From Mucilaginibacter sp. PPCGB 2223 (GTDB lineage: Bacteria; Bacteroidota; Bacteroidia; Sphingobacteriales; Sphingobacteriaceae): a stretch of 64,000 nt of DNA. The position numbers and the translations under genes were made by a program. The first letter of the stretch is position 1, and each line of letters starts with the position of its first letter. Location: the NCBI RefSeq assembly GCF_001705515.1, contig NZ_MDJS01000002.1, forward strand, positions 906,907 to 970,906. Direction: 5' to 3'. Below are positions 34,848 to 44,138 of this stretch, in pieces. Below the pieces are notes generated by a model. The model saw nothing but the letters and a program-made list of their open reading frames with translations, was not told the origin of the DNA and did not search any database.

Positions 34848-35919
34848 AATAAGCTACCATAGTAAGGTAGTCTTCGGCAATTTTCGCATCGAGGTTAAAG
34901 CCGTAATCGACACAGTATTTTTTTGACTTTTTATCGTAGAACGGTTCGAGCTCGCTCAGATTGCTGGTTTCTTCGGTACCGATTTGCAGATTGCCTTTTG
35001 TAGTGAACAGGATACGGTGCGGCTGGTTCCATTTGGTGCCGTTGCTTTCGTAAGCTTTGATGTGGCGATCCAAGAACTGGAACGGTATTACATCGATACC
35101 ATCAACCTTAAAGGTATCGATACCGCTTTCGGTGCGCTCGTAAGCCAGCTCGATGTTGTTTACTGCTTTGCGCTCGCGGGCGTATTGATCAACTACCGAC
35201 TGGGTGGCAATGATCACCTTATCTTTAGCGCCGCGTAAACGCAGGTCGGCGCCGTATATCATGTTTTGAAAGATGTTGGTAACCAGGTTGTTTGATGTAT
35301 CGGTTGAGGTAAAGGCCTGGGCCGCAAAGCTTGTGCCTGCGTTGTTGGGTATAGCTACTTTTTTGGTAGCATCGTTAGCAACTATACCTTTTGCCTGTGC
35401 CCAAAAGCCGTTGAACACATTGAAGTATGCCGGATCGACACTGTTTGAAAGGTAACCACCGTTGGTTGCAATGTCTGCAGCGGTATCGCCTAACCAGGCA
35501 AAACGCAGGGCGGTTTCGTAGGCGGCTAATGAGAAGCGCTCTTCGAGGAACAGGGCAAAATCGGTATTGGTAAGGTCGGGTTTTTGGACGCCGTTTTTCA
35601 ACCCCCATACAAAAAAGGTTTGTAACAGATCGGTAAAACATTCTTCGATGCGGTCGCCAATGTATTTGGGGTCCCAGAATTTTTCGACGGCAGGCACCGT
35701 TGCTGTGGTGGCTGTAATATCGCAGCTGGTTTGCGCTTTACCGGTTAACCCGAACTGACCTAAGTATATCATTTGTTGTTTAGCCTTGATGCCGTTTACA
35801 ACGGTGTGAAACTGGTCGATAGTCGGGTTTTGAAAAACTGCCTGGTAGAACGCCTCGCGCAAGCTCATTACTTCTTTACCGTCGAAGCTAACGGTTGATA
35901 AATTGATGTTTGATGGCAT
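34846..35919 (-). CDS. Major capsid protein
   Basis: 357 residues. There is no signal or membrane segment, and the content is mixed alpha/beta. An N-terminal arm of ~40 residues precedes a region like FDGKEVMSLREAFYQAVFQNPTIDQFH, then a central domain with KVIIATQSVVDQYARERKAVNNIELAYERTESG and a C-terminal DYGFNLDAKIAEDYLTMVAY. It follows the protease-scaffold gene, the usual neighbour of a capsid gene, and is of capsid length. The HK97 fold is expected but cannot be shown here. Confidence 0.72.
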   Translation of the reverse strand: MPSNINLSTVSFDGKEVMSLREAFYQAVFQNPTIDQFHTVVNGIKAKQQMIYLGQFGLTGKAQTSCDITATTATVPAVEKFWDPKYIGDRIEECFTDLLQTFFVWGLKNGVQKPDLTNTDFALFLEERFSLAAYETALRFAWLGDTAADIATNGGYLSNSVDPAYFNVFNGFWAQAKGIVANDATKKVAIPNNAGTSFAAQAFTSTDTSNNLVTNIFQNMIYGADLRLRGAKDKVIIATQSVVDQYARERKAVNNIELAYERTESGIDTFKVDGIDVIPFQFLDRHIKAYESNGTKWNQPHRILFTTKGNLQIGTEETSNLSELEPFYDKKSKKYCVDYGFNLDAKIAEDYLTMVAY

Positions 35920-35958
35920 GTGGTTGTGGTTAATGTGTTATTAAGTTATTGGGTTGTT

Positions 35959-36055
35959 AGTCCGGAAGTCCGAAAGACGGAAAGTCCGGAAGAAAGATTT
36001 TGTGCAATTGATTTGACTTCCGGTCTTTCCGACTTATGTGGACTTTCCGACTTTC
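35959..36055. repeat. Hairpin spacer built from AGTCCGGAA words, second copy
   Basis: The left arm at 35959-35994 repeats GTCCGGAAG, TCCGAAAG and ACGGAAAG. The right arm at 36014-36055 has GACTTCCGG, TCTTTCCGAC and GGACTTTCCGAC. The word is the same as at 34730-34847, but copy number, order and loop differ. It runs into the 3' end of the protease-scaffold gene, whose last codons lie within the right arm. Confidence 0.72.
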
Positions 36056-37212
36056 TTAGCTTTCAGCTCGGTGCGGCGGGCTTCCATTTTGTCGGCCAGA
36101 TCGGGTGCAGAGGTTCGGTTGCCGCCCGATGCACGGTTGAATTTGTTTTCGCGCTTATCGGGCCTGTAGCTCGATTTGGCTAACTGCAATGCTTTTGAAG
36201 CGCTGTTCATTACGGTTTCGCTTTCGGCCAGGGCATTTTCGAGTTCCAGTTTTTCGGCTTGTAATGAGGCCAGCTTTTTGCGTAACGATGCTAGCACAGC
36301 TTTGCCCGATGGATCGTCATTGGTGGTTGTGGTATCGCTTGGCTGGGTGATATCGGTGGCCTGGCCGTTGGCTACGGTAATAACGGTGCCGTCCTCAAAT
36401 TCGTAATCGCCATCTGGCGCAGGTATGGTCATGGCTTCGTCGCTGAAAACCGGGGTACCTTCGGCCAGTCCGCCTTCAAAATACAGGTCGCCTGCGTTAC
36501 CGGCAAGGGTTTTATTGGCTGCGTGGAGTTCGGAACCATCGCTGGTAAAATCTTTAACCAGGTTTTTAAGACCCGAAATGAGCTGATTAAAGCGTGTTTT
36601 TTTGGTTTTGTCCATATGTTTATTGTTTTGTTGGGTTACTTGGTATGGGTTATGCAGGTGGTTGCGGTAAATGGCCATAGCCCTGGCGGTATCGATAATG
36701 CCGGTTGCGAATTTGAGGTCGACGGCGAGCTGAGGGCTCATCATTTTTTCGGCGTTCATGTAGCTTTGGAGCAATTGTGTGCTGGCGCCGGTACGCTGTT
36801 TGTAAAAGTTGAGCAGGCGGGCCTGCTCGTCCTGCAGTTCGTTGGCGTATTGTAAAAAGTAAGCGGCATCGCCCTCGGCGGCTCCCCAGGGGTTGTGGAT
36901 AAGGAAACGGCTGTTTTCGGTGAGTTTGCGCTCGGTGCCGGCCATAAAAATTACAGTGGCGATAGAGCAGCACAACCCCTCAACAACGGTGGTTATGGGT
37001 TTCCGGGTGGCGACTAAAAAGTCGTGGATGGCGAAGCCTTCGAAAACGGAACCACCGTTGGAGTGGATGTGTACCACGATGTCGTCGCAGGAGCTGTTAG
37101 AGGTGTACGCATCCTTTACTGAGGTTAAGGACACAGCGCCTGACTGGCCAAGGCTGGGGGCCTGCTGACTGACAATATCGCCGTAGATGTATAGATGACA
37201 GGTGTTGGGCAT
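36034..37212 (-). CDS. ClpP-like head maturation protease fused to scaffold-like domain
   Basis: 392 residues from ATG 37212 (MPNTCHLYIYG); a TTG seven codons upstream is less likely. Residues 1-190 are a ClpP/S14-type protease: HSNGGSVFEGFAIHD, the Ser83 region GLCCSIATV and the His106 region FLIHNPWG, with the Asp expected in the DLKFATGIID segment. The rest is low-complexity and then coiled coil (LRKKLASLQAEKLELENALAESE) with a basic tail. This protease-plus-scaffold fusion is known in tailed phages, where it directs capsid assembly and then removes itself. The major capsid gene follows. Confidence 0.85.
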   Translation of the reverse strand: MPNTCHLYIYGDIVSQQAPSLGQSGAVSLTSVKDAYTSNSSCDDIVVHIHSNGGSVFEGFAIHDFLVATRKPITTVVEGLCCSIATVIFMAGTERKLTENSRFLIHNPWGAAEGDAAYFLQYANELQDEQARLLNFYKQRTGASTQLLQSYMNAEKMMSPQLAVDLKFATGIIDTARAMAIYRNHLHNPYQVTQQNNKHMDKTKKTRFNQLISGLKNLVKDFTSDGSELHAANKTLAGNAGDLYFEGGLAEGTPVFSDEAMTIPAPDGDYEFEDGTVITVANGQATDITQPSDTTTTNDDPSGKAVLASLRKKLASLQAEKLELENALAESETVMNSASKALQLAKSSYRPDKRENKFNRASGGNRTSAPDLADKMEARRTELKAKKVGKST

Positions 37213-37400
37213 GGTTATTAAGTTTAAAGTCAAAAGTTAAAATTCAAAAAAAGCAAGCTGCTGATAATGTGTATGTACAGATGGAGTGTTGTTTAGCTAC
37301 TTGCTCTTGTGTTTGTTTTTATTACTTCTATTGCTATTGTGATACAAATGTAAGCAGTATTTGGGTGTTAGTTGTCTCACAGTTTTAAGACAACCTGATT

Positions 37401-37796
37401 TTACTGCTTTTCGCCTTTAATACCTTTAATGATCTTGATGGAACGCCAAACCGTGGCCCTGGATACCTCAAACGCTATTTCGGCATCTAAAACGACGCTG
37501 TTTACACTTTTGCCGCCTGCCTTTACGCGTGCATCTATATACATATAAATTTCGAGGTACATAAAAACCTTGGGCGACATGAGGCCGTTACGCACCATAT
37601 GATTGAGCGTGCCGTTGTTTTTGAGCTGGATGAGCAGATCGAACATAGCGATTGAGAGATACTTTGTTTGTTGCTGATTTAATAATTGGCTTTCGACCTC
37701 TAAGTTCTGCCGGATGGCAGTTTCGTTTGTTTGGGACAGCTTGTATTTAACCGTCTCTGAAGCATCCTGAAGAAATTTCAGGAGGAAAATGATCAT
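37401..37796 (-). CDS. Helix-turn-helix protein, candidate late-gene regulator
   Basis: 131 residues, helical and basic. The C-terminal part VLDAEIAFEVSRATVWRSIKIIKG has the spacing of a helix-turn-helix with recognition helix SRATVWRSI. No effector domain is recognised. The gene has its own copy of the shared phage promoter, only ~16 nt before the start codon, implying a nearly leaderless mRNA. It lies between the secreted-protein pair and the protease gene. A role in controlling the late promoters is inferred from motif and position. Confidence 0.62.
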   Translation of the reverse strand: MIIFLLKFLQDASETVKYKLSQTNETAIRQNLEVESQLLNQQQTKYLSIAMFDLLIQLKNNGTLNHMVRNGLMSPKVFMYLEIYMYIDARVKAGGKSVNSVVLDAEIAFEVSRATVWRSIKIIKGIKGEKQ

Positions 37797-37811
37797 TTAT
37801 TACTTATATCA

Positions 37812-37843
37812 CAAATGTAATAAAATGTAATAATGTATGCAAG
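37812..37843 (-). promoter_or_regulatory. Phage late promoter 3 (before the HTH gene)
   Basis: On the minus strand a -33 box CTTG (37840-37843), a 20-nt spacer and a -7 box TACATTTG (37812-37819). Bases through and after the -7 box match the promoters before terminase and chaperone. The expected transcription start is ~10 nt from the start codon. Confidence 0.65.
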
Positions 37844-37858
37844 GGATTTTTGAGAAAA

Positions 37859-37942
37859 AGTATCAAGTAATTAGTATCAAGTATCAAGTATCAAGATCAG
37901 TTTGGGAAACAGTCTTGGTTCTTGTGTCTTGAATCTTGCTTC
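37859..37942. repeat. Hairpin spacer built from AGTATCAA words
   Basis: The left arm at 37859-37900 repeats AGTATCAA four times. The right arm (about 37910-37942) has TCTTGG, TCTTGTGTCTTGA and TCTTGCTTCT, only partly complementary. The same word builds the element at 44139-44252. It lies between the HTH gene promoter and the secreted-protein gene B. Confidence 0.6.
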
Positions 37943-38436
37943 TATTTTAAGTTAGCAATACAATTGGCGTAGGCCTGGAACTGGGTGGCGGTATCGTCGT
38001 TAACTTCGACATCGATATTGGCTATCTGAAAGATGGCTACTTTTTTAGTTTTAAAATATTCGAGCTTTTCGGGCGATACGATGAGCGTGGTTTCGTAGTT
38101 ATAACCGGTTACTGAGTTTTCGTACTTATGATCGATTTTTTGTCCGAAAAACCGCAATGCCTTGCCATCGGTAAATTTGATGTAAAGGCCGGCTTCTTCG
38201 GATAGTTCCATTTGATGGGTATTGAAATTGATGGTAATGGTTTGCCCGGCAGATGTAACAACGCTTTTGATGATCATTTTATCGAAAGGGCTCTCGTAAG
38301 TATGTTTACCTGCTGCGGCATCGGTATCGCGGCTTATTTGTTTACAGTAATCGACAGCCGGTTCATCAGCTGTTTGGGCCCTGGTTAAGGTTGCCAGGCA
38401 CAGGAATACCGCTATAAGCAAAAAGCTCTTTTTCAT
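37942..38436 (-). CDS. Secreted prophage cargo protein B
   Basis: 164 residues. A signal peptide ends at TRAQ (~21). The mature part shares a pattern with protein A at 38700-39194: DYCKQISRDTD / DYCKDITKTVD, a central YENSVTGY / YENSDVGY, a strand NIDVEVND / NIDIDVSD, and a C-terminal AYANCIANLK / AYVNCIVAIK. The two conserved Cys may form a disulfide. It reads with the late genes but has no virion feature. A periplasmic or exclusion role is inferred. Confidence 0.7.
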   Translation of the reverse strand: MKKSFLLIAVFLCLATLTRAQTADEPAVDYCKQISRDTDAAAGKHTYESPFDKMIIKSVVTSAGQTITINFNTHQMELSEEAGLYIKFTDGKALRFFGQKIDHKYENSVTGYNYETTLIVSPEKLEYFKTKKVAIFQIANIDVEVNDDTATQFQAYANCIANLK

Positions 38437-38495
38437 CGATCAGCAATCAAATTAATTGGACTTAAAGATATTAAAAAATATGTTTTAGCCAAAAA

Positions 38496-38699
38496 GACAT
38501 CGTTAGAGCCATCGTTTATTACATTGCTGCCGTTAAATAATCCGCCTAAGGCATAACCATTGCCATTTGCTGTAGAATTGAATGCCCTACCGTCGCCCGC
38601 CATATTGATAGCCGATAAAATGGGCGCGAACATGGCGGTAGAACTGCATTGATGATAAGTTCGCCGTTGCTTAGTTTGGCGTTAATGCTATAGCTGGTG
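38496..38699 (-). pseudogene. Remnant of tape-measure C-terminus
   Basis: The segment directly after the stop of gene A encodes, with one frameshift, a diverged copy of the tape-measure region SINARLSHGESVINARSTEMFAPILSAIN and onward to the GSND stretch, here as SINAKLSNGELIINA and then MFAPILSAINMAGDGRAFNS. The last ~40 residues of the intact gene are missing. It shows that a unit holding the tape-measure 3' end and the following secreted-protein gene was duplicated in tandem. Confidence 0.82.
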
Positions 38700-39194
38700 T
38701 TATTTTTTTATAGCCACAATACAATTTACATAAGCCATAAATTTTGTAGCATCTGCATCGCTTACATCTATATCAATATTGCCCAGTGTGATTTTTTTTA
38801 TTTTCTTCAGTTTAAAATCTATGAACTTTTCTGGAATATCTGGGGTAAAAAAGCTTTCAATTGCCATGAAGGTATATCCTACATCGGAGTTTTCGTATGA
38901 ACAGTCTACTTTCACGCCTAAATCTTTCCAATAGGTGCCATCTGTAAACTGAACTATTATACCCACTGCGTTATAATTAGCGGTATGATTTCTTGCTTGA
39001 AAAATAAAATTTGTAAAAAAGCCAAATGTTCGTACACTTCGGTTTATATAGAAATAGCTATACGGACTGGAATATTGTATTTTATTTAAGGCTGAATCAA
39101 CTGTTTTGGTTATGTCTTTACAATAATCTGTTTGTGCTTTAGCGAAACCTAAAGAGCCAAGTATTAAGGATGTTATAATTAATATTTTTTTCAT
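38700..39194 (-). CDS. Secreted prophage cargo protein A
   Basis: 164 residues. A signal peptide ends at AKAQ (~21). It is a paralog of protein B (37942-38436) with the conserved start DYCKDI, YENSDVGY in the middle and AYVNCIVAIK at the end, where two Cys could pair. A and B have identical length but clearly diverged sequence. The gene follows the intact tape-measure gene by 70 nt. The function is unknown; superinfection exclusion or envelope modification is a guess. Confidence 0.7.
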   Translation of the reverse strand: MKKILIITSLILGSLGFAKAQTDYCKDITKTVDSALNKIQYSSPYSYFYINRSVRTFGFFTNFIFQARNHTANYNAVGIIVQFTDGTYWKDLGVKVDCSYENSDVGYTFMAIESFFTPDIPEKFIDFKLKKIKKITLGNIDIDVSDADATKFMAYVNCIVAIKK

Positions 39195-39264
39195 AGAAGT
39201 GATTTTTTGATAAAAATAAAAAACATTCTGATAAAAGCAATGTGAAATACTAAAATAATTAGCT

Positions 39265-41967
39265 TTAAAAATTACTCATATTTTGCAGCATTACTTTGTT
39301 GTTTAGTGAGGCTTGCACGTCCTCTACTACCAAAATCTGTCTCGGCATGTTCGCGGCAATAGTACGTACCATATCGTTAGTTGCGCGAGTGGTTGCGAGA
39401 TCGTTCGAACCATCGTTTAAGGTATTGCTGCCATTAAACAGGCCGCCCAAAGCATAGGCATGACCATTTGCAGACGAATTGAAGGACCGGCCACCTCCGG
39501 CTATGTTAATAGCAGATAAAATTGGCGCGAACATTTCGGTCGACCGTGCGTTAATAACTGATTCACCATGGCTTAGGCGGGCGTTTATGCTATCGCTGGT
39601 GCCAGTTCCCGGCCCCATTAAGTAGGCCCCATAGCCGTCAGATATGTATACGCCACCACGAGCGAAACCTTTGGGATTTGTGCTGTTTATGGTTGTTGCC
39701 TGTTTTATACCGTTGGCTATTGTACCAACAATTTCGGCAGCCCCAATAGCAATATCAATAGCCGCTTTTACCGGCCCGACTATCGGCCCGAAGTTGGCGA
39801 TATCACCCGCTACTTGCGACCGCGTGGCTGTAAAGATTGATGACACCTGTTTTTCGGTGTTGATGGCGATCTCTGCGGCAGCTATGGCTTTCTGTGCGGC
39901 AAAGGCGGCTTTACTGGCTTGGGTATTTTTGCCAAAGAGGCCAGTAAGTGTGGAGAAATAGCCGGCATAATTTTGTGCTTTTCGGAGCAGTAATTTTTGT
40001 TCTTCGCTGGCAAGTTGTTGTTTGTCCTTTAAATACTGCGCATCAATTTTAGCAATTTCTTTGGCATCGCCCTGAGCATTAAAAAGATCGGCCTTGTGCT
40101 TGTCGTCTAAATATTTAGCCTGGGCCTGTAGTTTTAATTTGTAATTATTATTGGTTTTTGCAATATCAAGCTGGTCTTGCTTTAGTTGCGCATCGAAACG
40201 TTTATTCTGATCGTCTTTTTCTTGTTGCCGCTGTGCCTCGGCATGGGTTTTTGCTACCTGATTTTGTTGCTGATCATATCTTTCATTAATTATATCAATT
40301 TGAGTTTGGGTTAATTTTGTTTGCTGCAATTCAAATTGCCTGTCTTTTTCAATTTGCTGCTGCCTTAGCATGAAGATTGCATCGTGATCCTTTTCCACTG
40401 CTTTTATCGCCGCTTCCTGCTTCAAATCAAACAGTTCTTTCTGGTCGCGTAGCTCCTGGTTTTTAAGGGTGTCATCTTCGGCTTTGGGCGGTGGCGGGGC
40501 TGCCGGTTTCTTTTTATAGGCCGCTGTAGCGCTGCGCAATTGTTTACGTTTTTCGGCATCGGCTTTGCGCAACTCCAGTTTTTTGCCCAGGGCATCGCTC
40601 AAAGCTTTAACATCGTCGGCATAAATACGGCCCTTTTTTTCAAGGTCTTCCAGTTCGGCAGCACCACGGGTTTTTAACAGGTTAATTTCCTGCTGGGTAA
40701 GGCCACGTTTTATACCTACATCCTGTACGGCCAGATCGACCCCTTTGTCAATATTATCTTTATGCAGCTTAGCCTGTGCGGCTTCGAGCCGGGCAATTTC
40801 GGCAAGGGCGGCTTTGCGCTGGGCAACGGTGCCTGTTTGGGCTTTAACCTGCTGTTCGGCAATCTCGGCCGCTGTTTGTTTGGCTTTTAAAGCTTCGCCT
40901 TCTACGCTGCGGGCAAGTTCTTGCTGCTCGCCTTTTAGGTTTGCAGTGGCTTTGCCGGCATCCCAGATGGCTTTGCTGTATTCGCCAATTTTGGTAGTGG
41001 CGGTAACTATTTTATCGGTAGCATTGGTTACGCCGGTGCCCAGTTGTATAACACCATCGGCAAACTGTTTTAAGTTGCCGTGAACAAGCCCGTCGACAAT
41101 AACGCCGAAGGCCTTAAAACGGTTTATCACGTTCTGCTCTAAAAAATCAACCAGGTCCTTCATGGCCTGTTTAGGATCGGTGAATAGTTTTTTGAGCGGC
41201 GATAGCAGATCCATCACAATACGCCCCAGTGCATTAAAGCCACCGGTTAGGCCTGCGGTAACACGCTCAACGGCATCAACTACCGGGGTAACCTGTTTTA
41301 AATAGTCGATCAGCGCGGCTACCGCAATAATAATTAAACCTATACCTGTACCGGCAAGCGCTTTGGTAAAAGTGCTTACACCGCCGCTGGCCGCCTCGGT
41401 GCCGGTGGTTAGGGCCTCAAAGCCTTTGGTTGCCTTGCCTGCATTGGTACTTAAGGTTTGGGCGTTGGTAGCGGCATCATCGCCATCTTTTTTTAGCAGG
41501 CCCAGGGCCGAGCCTACTTTGCCTGCACCTTCCTGCAAGGTTTTAAACTTTTCGGCAGTTTCGGCTATGGATTTGCCAAATGGGGTTACGCTTTCAACCG
41601 CTTTTAAAAAACTATTGGTATAATCGCTTACCGATTTGGTTGATTTGGCGGTATCGCCCTGCAGGCTATTGTGTTGCTTTGACAGATCGATGAGGCCGCC
41701 TTTGAGATTATTGGCCGCAGCAGTGCTATCGCTTAAACCTTTGGTATGCTCTTTTAAAGCATCGTTACTTTTTTTAGCGTCTTCGCCTGCTTTTTTGAGT
41801 TGCTCGCTCAGCTTATCGAAGGCATCGCCGCTATCTTTACCAGCTGCTTTGAGGTTATCGAGCTGCGATTTAAGATCGGCAACGGCGGCTTTGGCATTGT
41901 TTACGTTTTGGGTGAGCGCGGTAGTATCGATATCAATACTAAGGAGGGCTTTTTTGGTATCGTCCAT
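39265..41967 (-). CDS. Tail tape measure protein
   Basis: 900 residues. The first ~130 are strongly helical/coiled coil (NVNNAKAAVADLKSQLDNLKAAGKDSGDAF). Near 205-225 is a hydrophobic segment (ALAGTGIGLIIIAVAALIDYLKQ). Long coiled coils follow (QQEKDDQNKRFDAQLKQDQLDIAKTN), then small hydrophobic helices (AKAAFAAQKAIAAAEIAINTEKQV) and a Gly-rich C-terminus. This pattern is diagnostic for tape measures, which set tail length. In siphoviruses the tail length scales with this protein. A decayed second copy of the C-terminus lies at 38496-38699. Confidence 0.9.
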   Translation of the reverse strand: MDDTKKALLSIDIDTTALTQNVNNAKAAVADLKSQLDNLKAAGKDSGDAFDKLSEQLKKAGEDAKKSNDALKEHTKGLSDSTAAANNLKGGLIDLSKQHNSLQGDTAKSTKSVSDYTNSFLKAVESVTPFGKSIAETAEKFKTLQEGAGKVGSALGLLKKDGDDAATNAQTLSTNAGKATKGFEALTTGTEAASGGVSTFTKALAGTGIGLIIIAVAALIDYLKQVTPVVDAVERVTAGLTGGFNALGRIVMDLLSPLKKLFTDPKQAMKDLVDFLEQNVINRFKAFGVIVDGLVHGNLKQFADGVIQLGTGVTNATDKIVTATTKIGEYSKAIWDAGKATANLKGEQQELARSVEGEALKAKQTAAEIAEQQVKAQTGTVAQRKAALAEIARLEAAQAKLHKDNIDKGVDLAVQDVGIKRGLTQQEINLLKTRGAAELEDLEKKGRIYADDVKALSDALGKKLELRKADAEKRKQLRSATAAYKKKPAAPPPPKAEDDTLKNQELRDQKELFDLKQEAAIKAVEKDHDAIFMLRQQQIEKDRQFELQQTKLTQTQIDIINERYDQQQNQVAKTHAEAQRQQEKDDQNKRFDAQLKQDQLDIAKTNNNYKLKLQAQAKYLDDKHKADLFNAQGDAKEIAKIDAQYLKDKQQLASEEQKLLLRKAQNYAGYFSTLTGLFGKNTQASKAAFAAQKAIAAAEIAINTEKQVSSIFTATRSQVAGDIANFGPIVGPVKAAIDIAIGAAEIVGTIANGIKQATTINSTNPKGFARGGVYISDGYGAYLMGPGTGTSDSINARLSHGESVINARSTEMFAPILSAINIAGGGRSFNSSANGHAYALGGLFNGSNTLNDGSNDLATTRATNDMVRTIAANMPRQILVVEDVQASLNNKVMLQNMSNF

Positions 41968-41970
41968 TTT

Positions 41971-42093
41971 AGTTGTTCATTAGTTCATTAGTCATTGGTT
42001 TATTGGTGCACAGTTCAGAAAAGGTTAAGAGTTCGATAATTTATTTGCGCTATAACAGACCAATAAACTATTGAACTAATGAACCGATGAACT
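41971..42093. repeat. Hairpin spacer built from AGTTCATT words
   Basis: The left arm at 41971-42006 repeats GTTCATTA and GTCATTGG. The right arm at 42058-42093 carries GACCAATAAACTA, TTGAACTAATGAACC and GATGAACT. The match is the best of the series and ends with GTTTATTGGT on the left and ACCAATAAAC on the right. It fills the whole gap between two tail genes. Confidence 0.75.
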
Positions 42094-44131
42094 ATAAGCG
42101 TATCAGTTCTACCTTTACGGGTTTGATGCCGGTGAAATCGGTTATTTTGGAGATGTAAAAGTAGCTTTGGTATTTGCCGATGTACACGGGTTTAAAAAAA
42201 TCGAGCGTTTGGATATCCATCTCGTTAAGTTTTAAATAACAGGTGAGCTTGCGCTGATCGCTTAGTACATTTACCAGATCCTGATAATGGTTGGCGAAGA
42301 TGCTTTTGAGGGTAAGATCGGCACCGCCCGAGGTTGAGGTAAAATAGGTGAACGGGATATTGCCGTTAATGGGTGTAGGCGTCGATGGATCGCGGTAGCT
42401 GATGGTGGTATCAACCTTGTTGAGCAGCAAAATGCGGTCTTCGGTTTGGGTGCTGAAGACGAGGCCGTTGTAATCCAACGCGTTCAGGTCGGGGATCTTA
42501 TTGATAAAGGTGGTGTTAAAGCCGCCCAGTACCAATTGTTCAAAGCTGGCGGCGAAGGGCAGATCGTAAATGTCCTGGTACAGATCGAGGTTTTCGTCGG
42601 GCAGGTAAAAGCTGCCGTTGCCGTAAGTATCGGGGCTAACGGTATCGTCGTGTTTCCACCGGGCTTCGTTTTGCTGGGAGTAGTCGCCTATCTGCACGTC
42701 GAAGTCTTCGCCGTCGTTGGTGATCTTATCGCTCCAATCCAAAGCCAAGGGCAGGTTTTGAATGATGTGGCCGAAAGGCACAATGTTTACCGTTTTGTTG
42801 ATGTTATCGGTTTGAATAACGGCGCAAAAGAAGAACTGGATGAATTTGAGAAAGTCGGACGTGGTCATATCCGGCAAAACCGACTCGATTTGCACCTGCT
42901 CGCCATATAGCACATTATCGCTGTTGAGGGTGATGTTAAGCTCGATATTGGGGTAAAATATGGCTGTGGTACTGCCGCTGTGGCCGGCGGTTTCCATAGC
43001 GATAACGAGGCGGTCGCCGGGGACTACGTTTACGCCCGGCAGCTGCATCCTGAAGTTGAAAAAGTCTTTGTCATTTTCGTCGAAGCCCAGGTTTTGCGGT
43101 TCGAAAATTTTATACTCGGGGTGTGATGACAGATCGGTGGAGCCGCCGGGGGGTATTTTGTAGATCTTCATGTAAATACCCTTGATGTTATCGCTGACAG
43201 AGCCGTTGCGGTGTATGTAAATATGCGGAAAGAGCACATCGATATCCACCGTCATGATCTGCGGGGCCGTCCAATAAACGGTATCGAACAGGTGGCCGGT
43301 ATCGCTAATGCTTACATTGAAAGGTATGCTAACCACGTTGCCGTTATCCAAACCCGCATAGGTAAGTGTATTGGTTTGCTGGGCTTTGAGGTTTTGCGCG
43401 CTGTACAGATCGGAATAGCGCTTGGAATGAATAAACTTATCGCTGCTGAAGGGCAGGATGAGGTTGTTATAAATTGGCGCGGTAACCGGGTCGGCCAGAA
43501 TCTGGTTGTTGAGTGTGTACCCTGCCGGGATGCTGACGCCCGAGCTGTTGAGCGTGCCGGCTTGTTTAATGATCTCGTCGACAACGGTTTTTACGAATAC
43601 GGCGGGGCGCATTTCGCCGGGGTAAATGGCCTGGCCGTGCACTTCGCCGGTGTTATTGCTCAGGTTGCCGTAGTTGATGATGGGGTAGATATAGCCATCG
43701 GTATGGGTACGCGAATCTATCACGTTGTTAAAGTTCCAGACATGATCGTAAGCTGATAAGTCGAGATCGCGCAGTTTGCCGGTGAGCAGATCGAAGAAAT
43801 CGGTGTTGCCGCTGCTGATCACAATTTTTAACGAGCCTTTGCTGGCGCCAACAATGCGCAGGTTACCTTGCGGGATAACATCCACGCCGTTTTGCACGTA
43901 GCGGCAGGGCTGCTTTTTGCGGATGACCGATGCCCCGTTAAAGTTTAAATCTTCGGGGTAGCCCAGGGCCCGGCGGTTGTTGGCGGTATCGGGCAGGCTG
44001 ATGGAGTTGGAGATATTGCCCTGTACGGATTTGAGGTCGGTAAGGGTATTTACCGCGTACGATAGCGCGATGAGACTATCATTGGGCAGATCGAGTAGGA
44101 TATCGTTGACGTATAGTTCGGCGTGTTGCAT
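42092..44131 (-). CDS. Large tail protein (baseplate/hub candidate)
   Basis: 679 residues with no signal or membrane segment. The beginning, ELYVNDILLDLPNDSLIALSYAVNTLTDLKSVQGNISNSISLPDTANNR, resembles tail proteins I associate with Bacteroidota phages, and the rest is beta-rich, with DFFDLLTGKLRDLDLSAYDH near residue 115. It sits directly before the tape-measure gene in transcription order, in the position of a distal-tail or hub protein. The detailed role is unknown. Confidence 0.65.
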   Translation of the reverse strand: MQHAELYVNDILLDLPNDSLIALSYAVNTLTDLKSVQGNISNSISLPDTANNRRALGYPEDLNFNGASVIRKKQPCRYVQNGVDVIPQGNLRIVGASKGSLKIVISSGNTDFFDLLTGKLRDLDLSAYDHVWNFNNVIDSRTHTDGYIYPIINYGNLSNNTGEVHGQAIYPGEMRPAVFVKTVVDEIIKQAGTLNSSGVSIPAGYTLNNQILADPVTAPIYNNLILPFSSDKFIHSKRYSDLYSAQNLKAQQTNTLTYAGLDNGNVVSIPFNVSISDTGHLFDTVYWTAPQIMTVDIDVLFPHIYIHRNGSVSDNIKGIYMKIYKIPPGGSTDLSSHPEYKIFEPQNLGFDENDKDFFNFRMQLPGVNVVPGDRLVIAMETAGHSGSTTAIFYPNIELNITLNSDNVLYGEQVQIESVLPDMTTSDFLKFIQFFFCAVIQTDNINKTVNIVPFGHIIQNLPLALDWSDKITNDGEDFDVQIGDYSQQNEARWKHDDTVSPDTYGNGSFYLPDENLDLYQDIYDLPFAASFEQLVLGGFNTTFINKIPDLNALDYNGLVFSTQTEDRILLLNKVDTTISYRDPSTPTPINGNIPFTYFTSTSGGADLTLKSIFANHYQDLVNVLSDQRKLTCYLKLNEMDIQTLDFFKPVYIGKYQSYFYISKITDFTGIKPVKVELIRL

Positions 44132-44138
44132 TTTTTAG

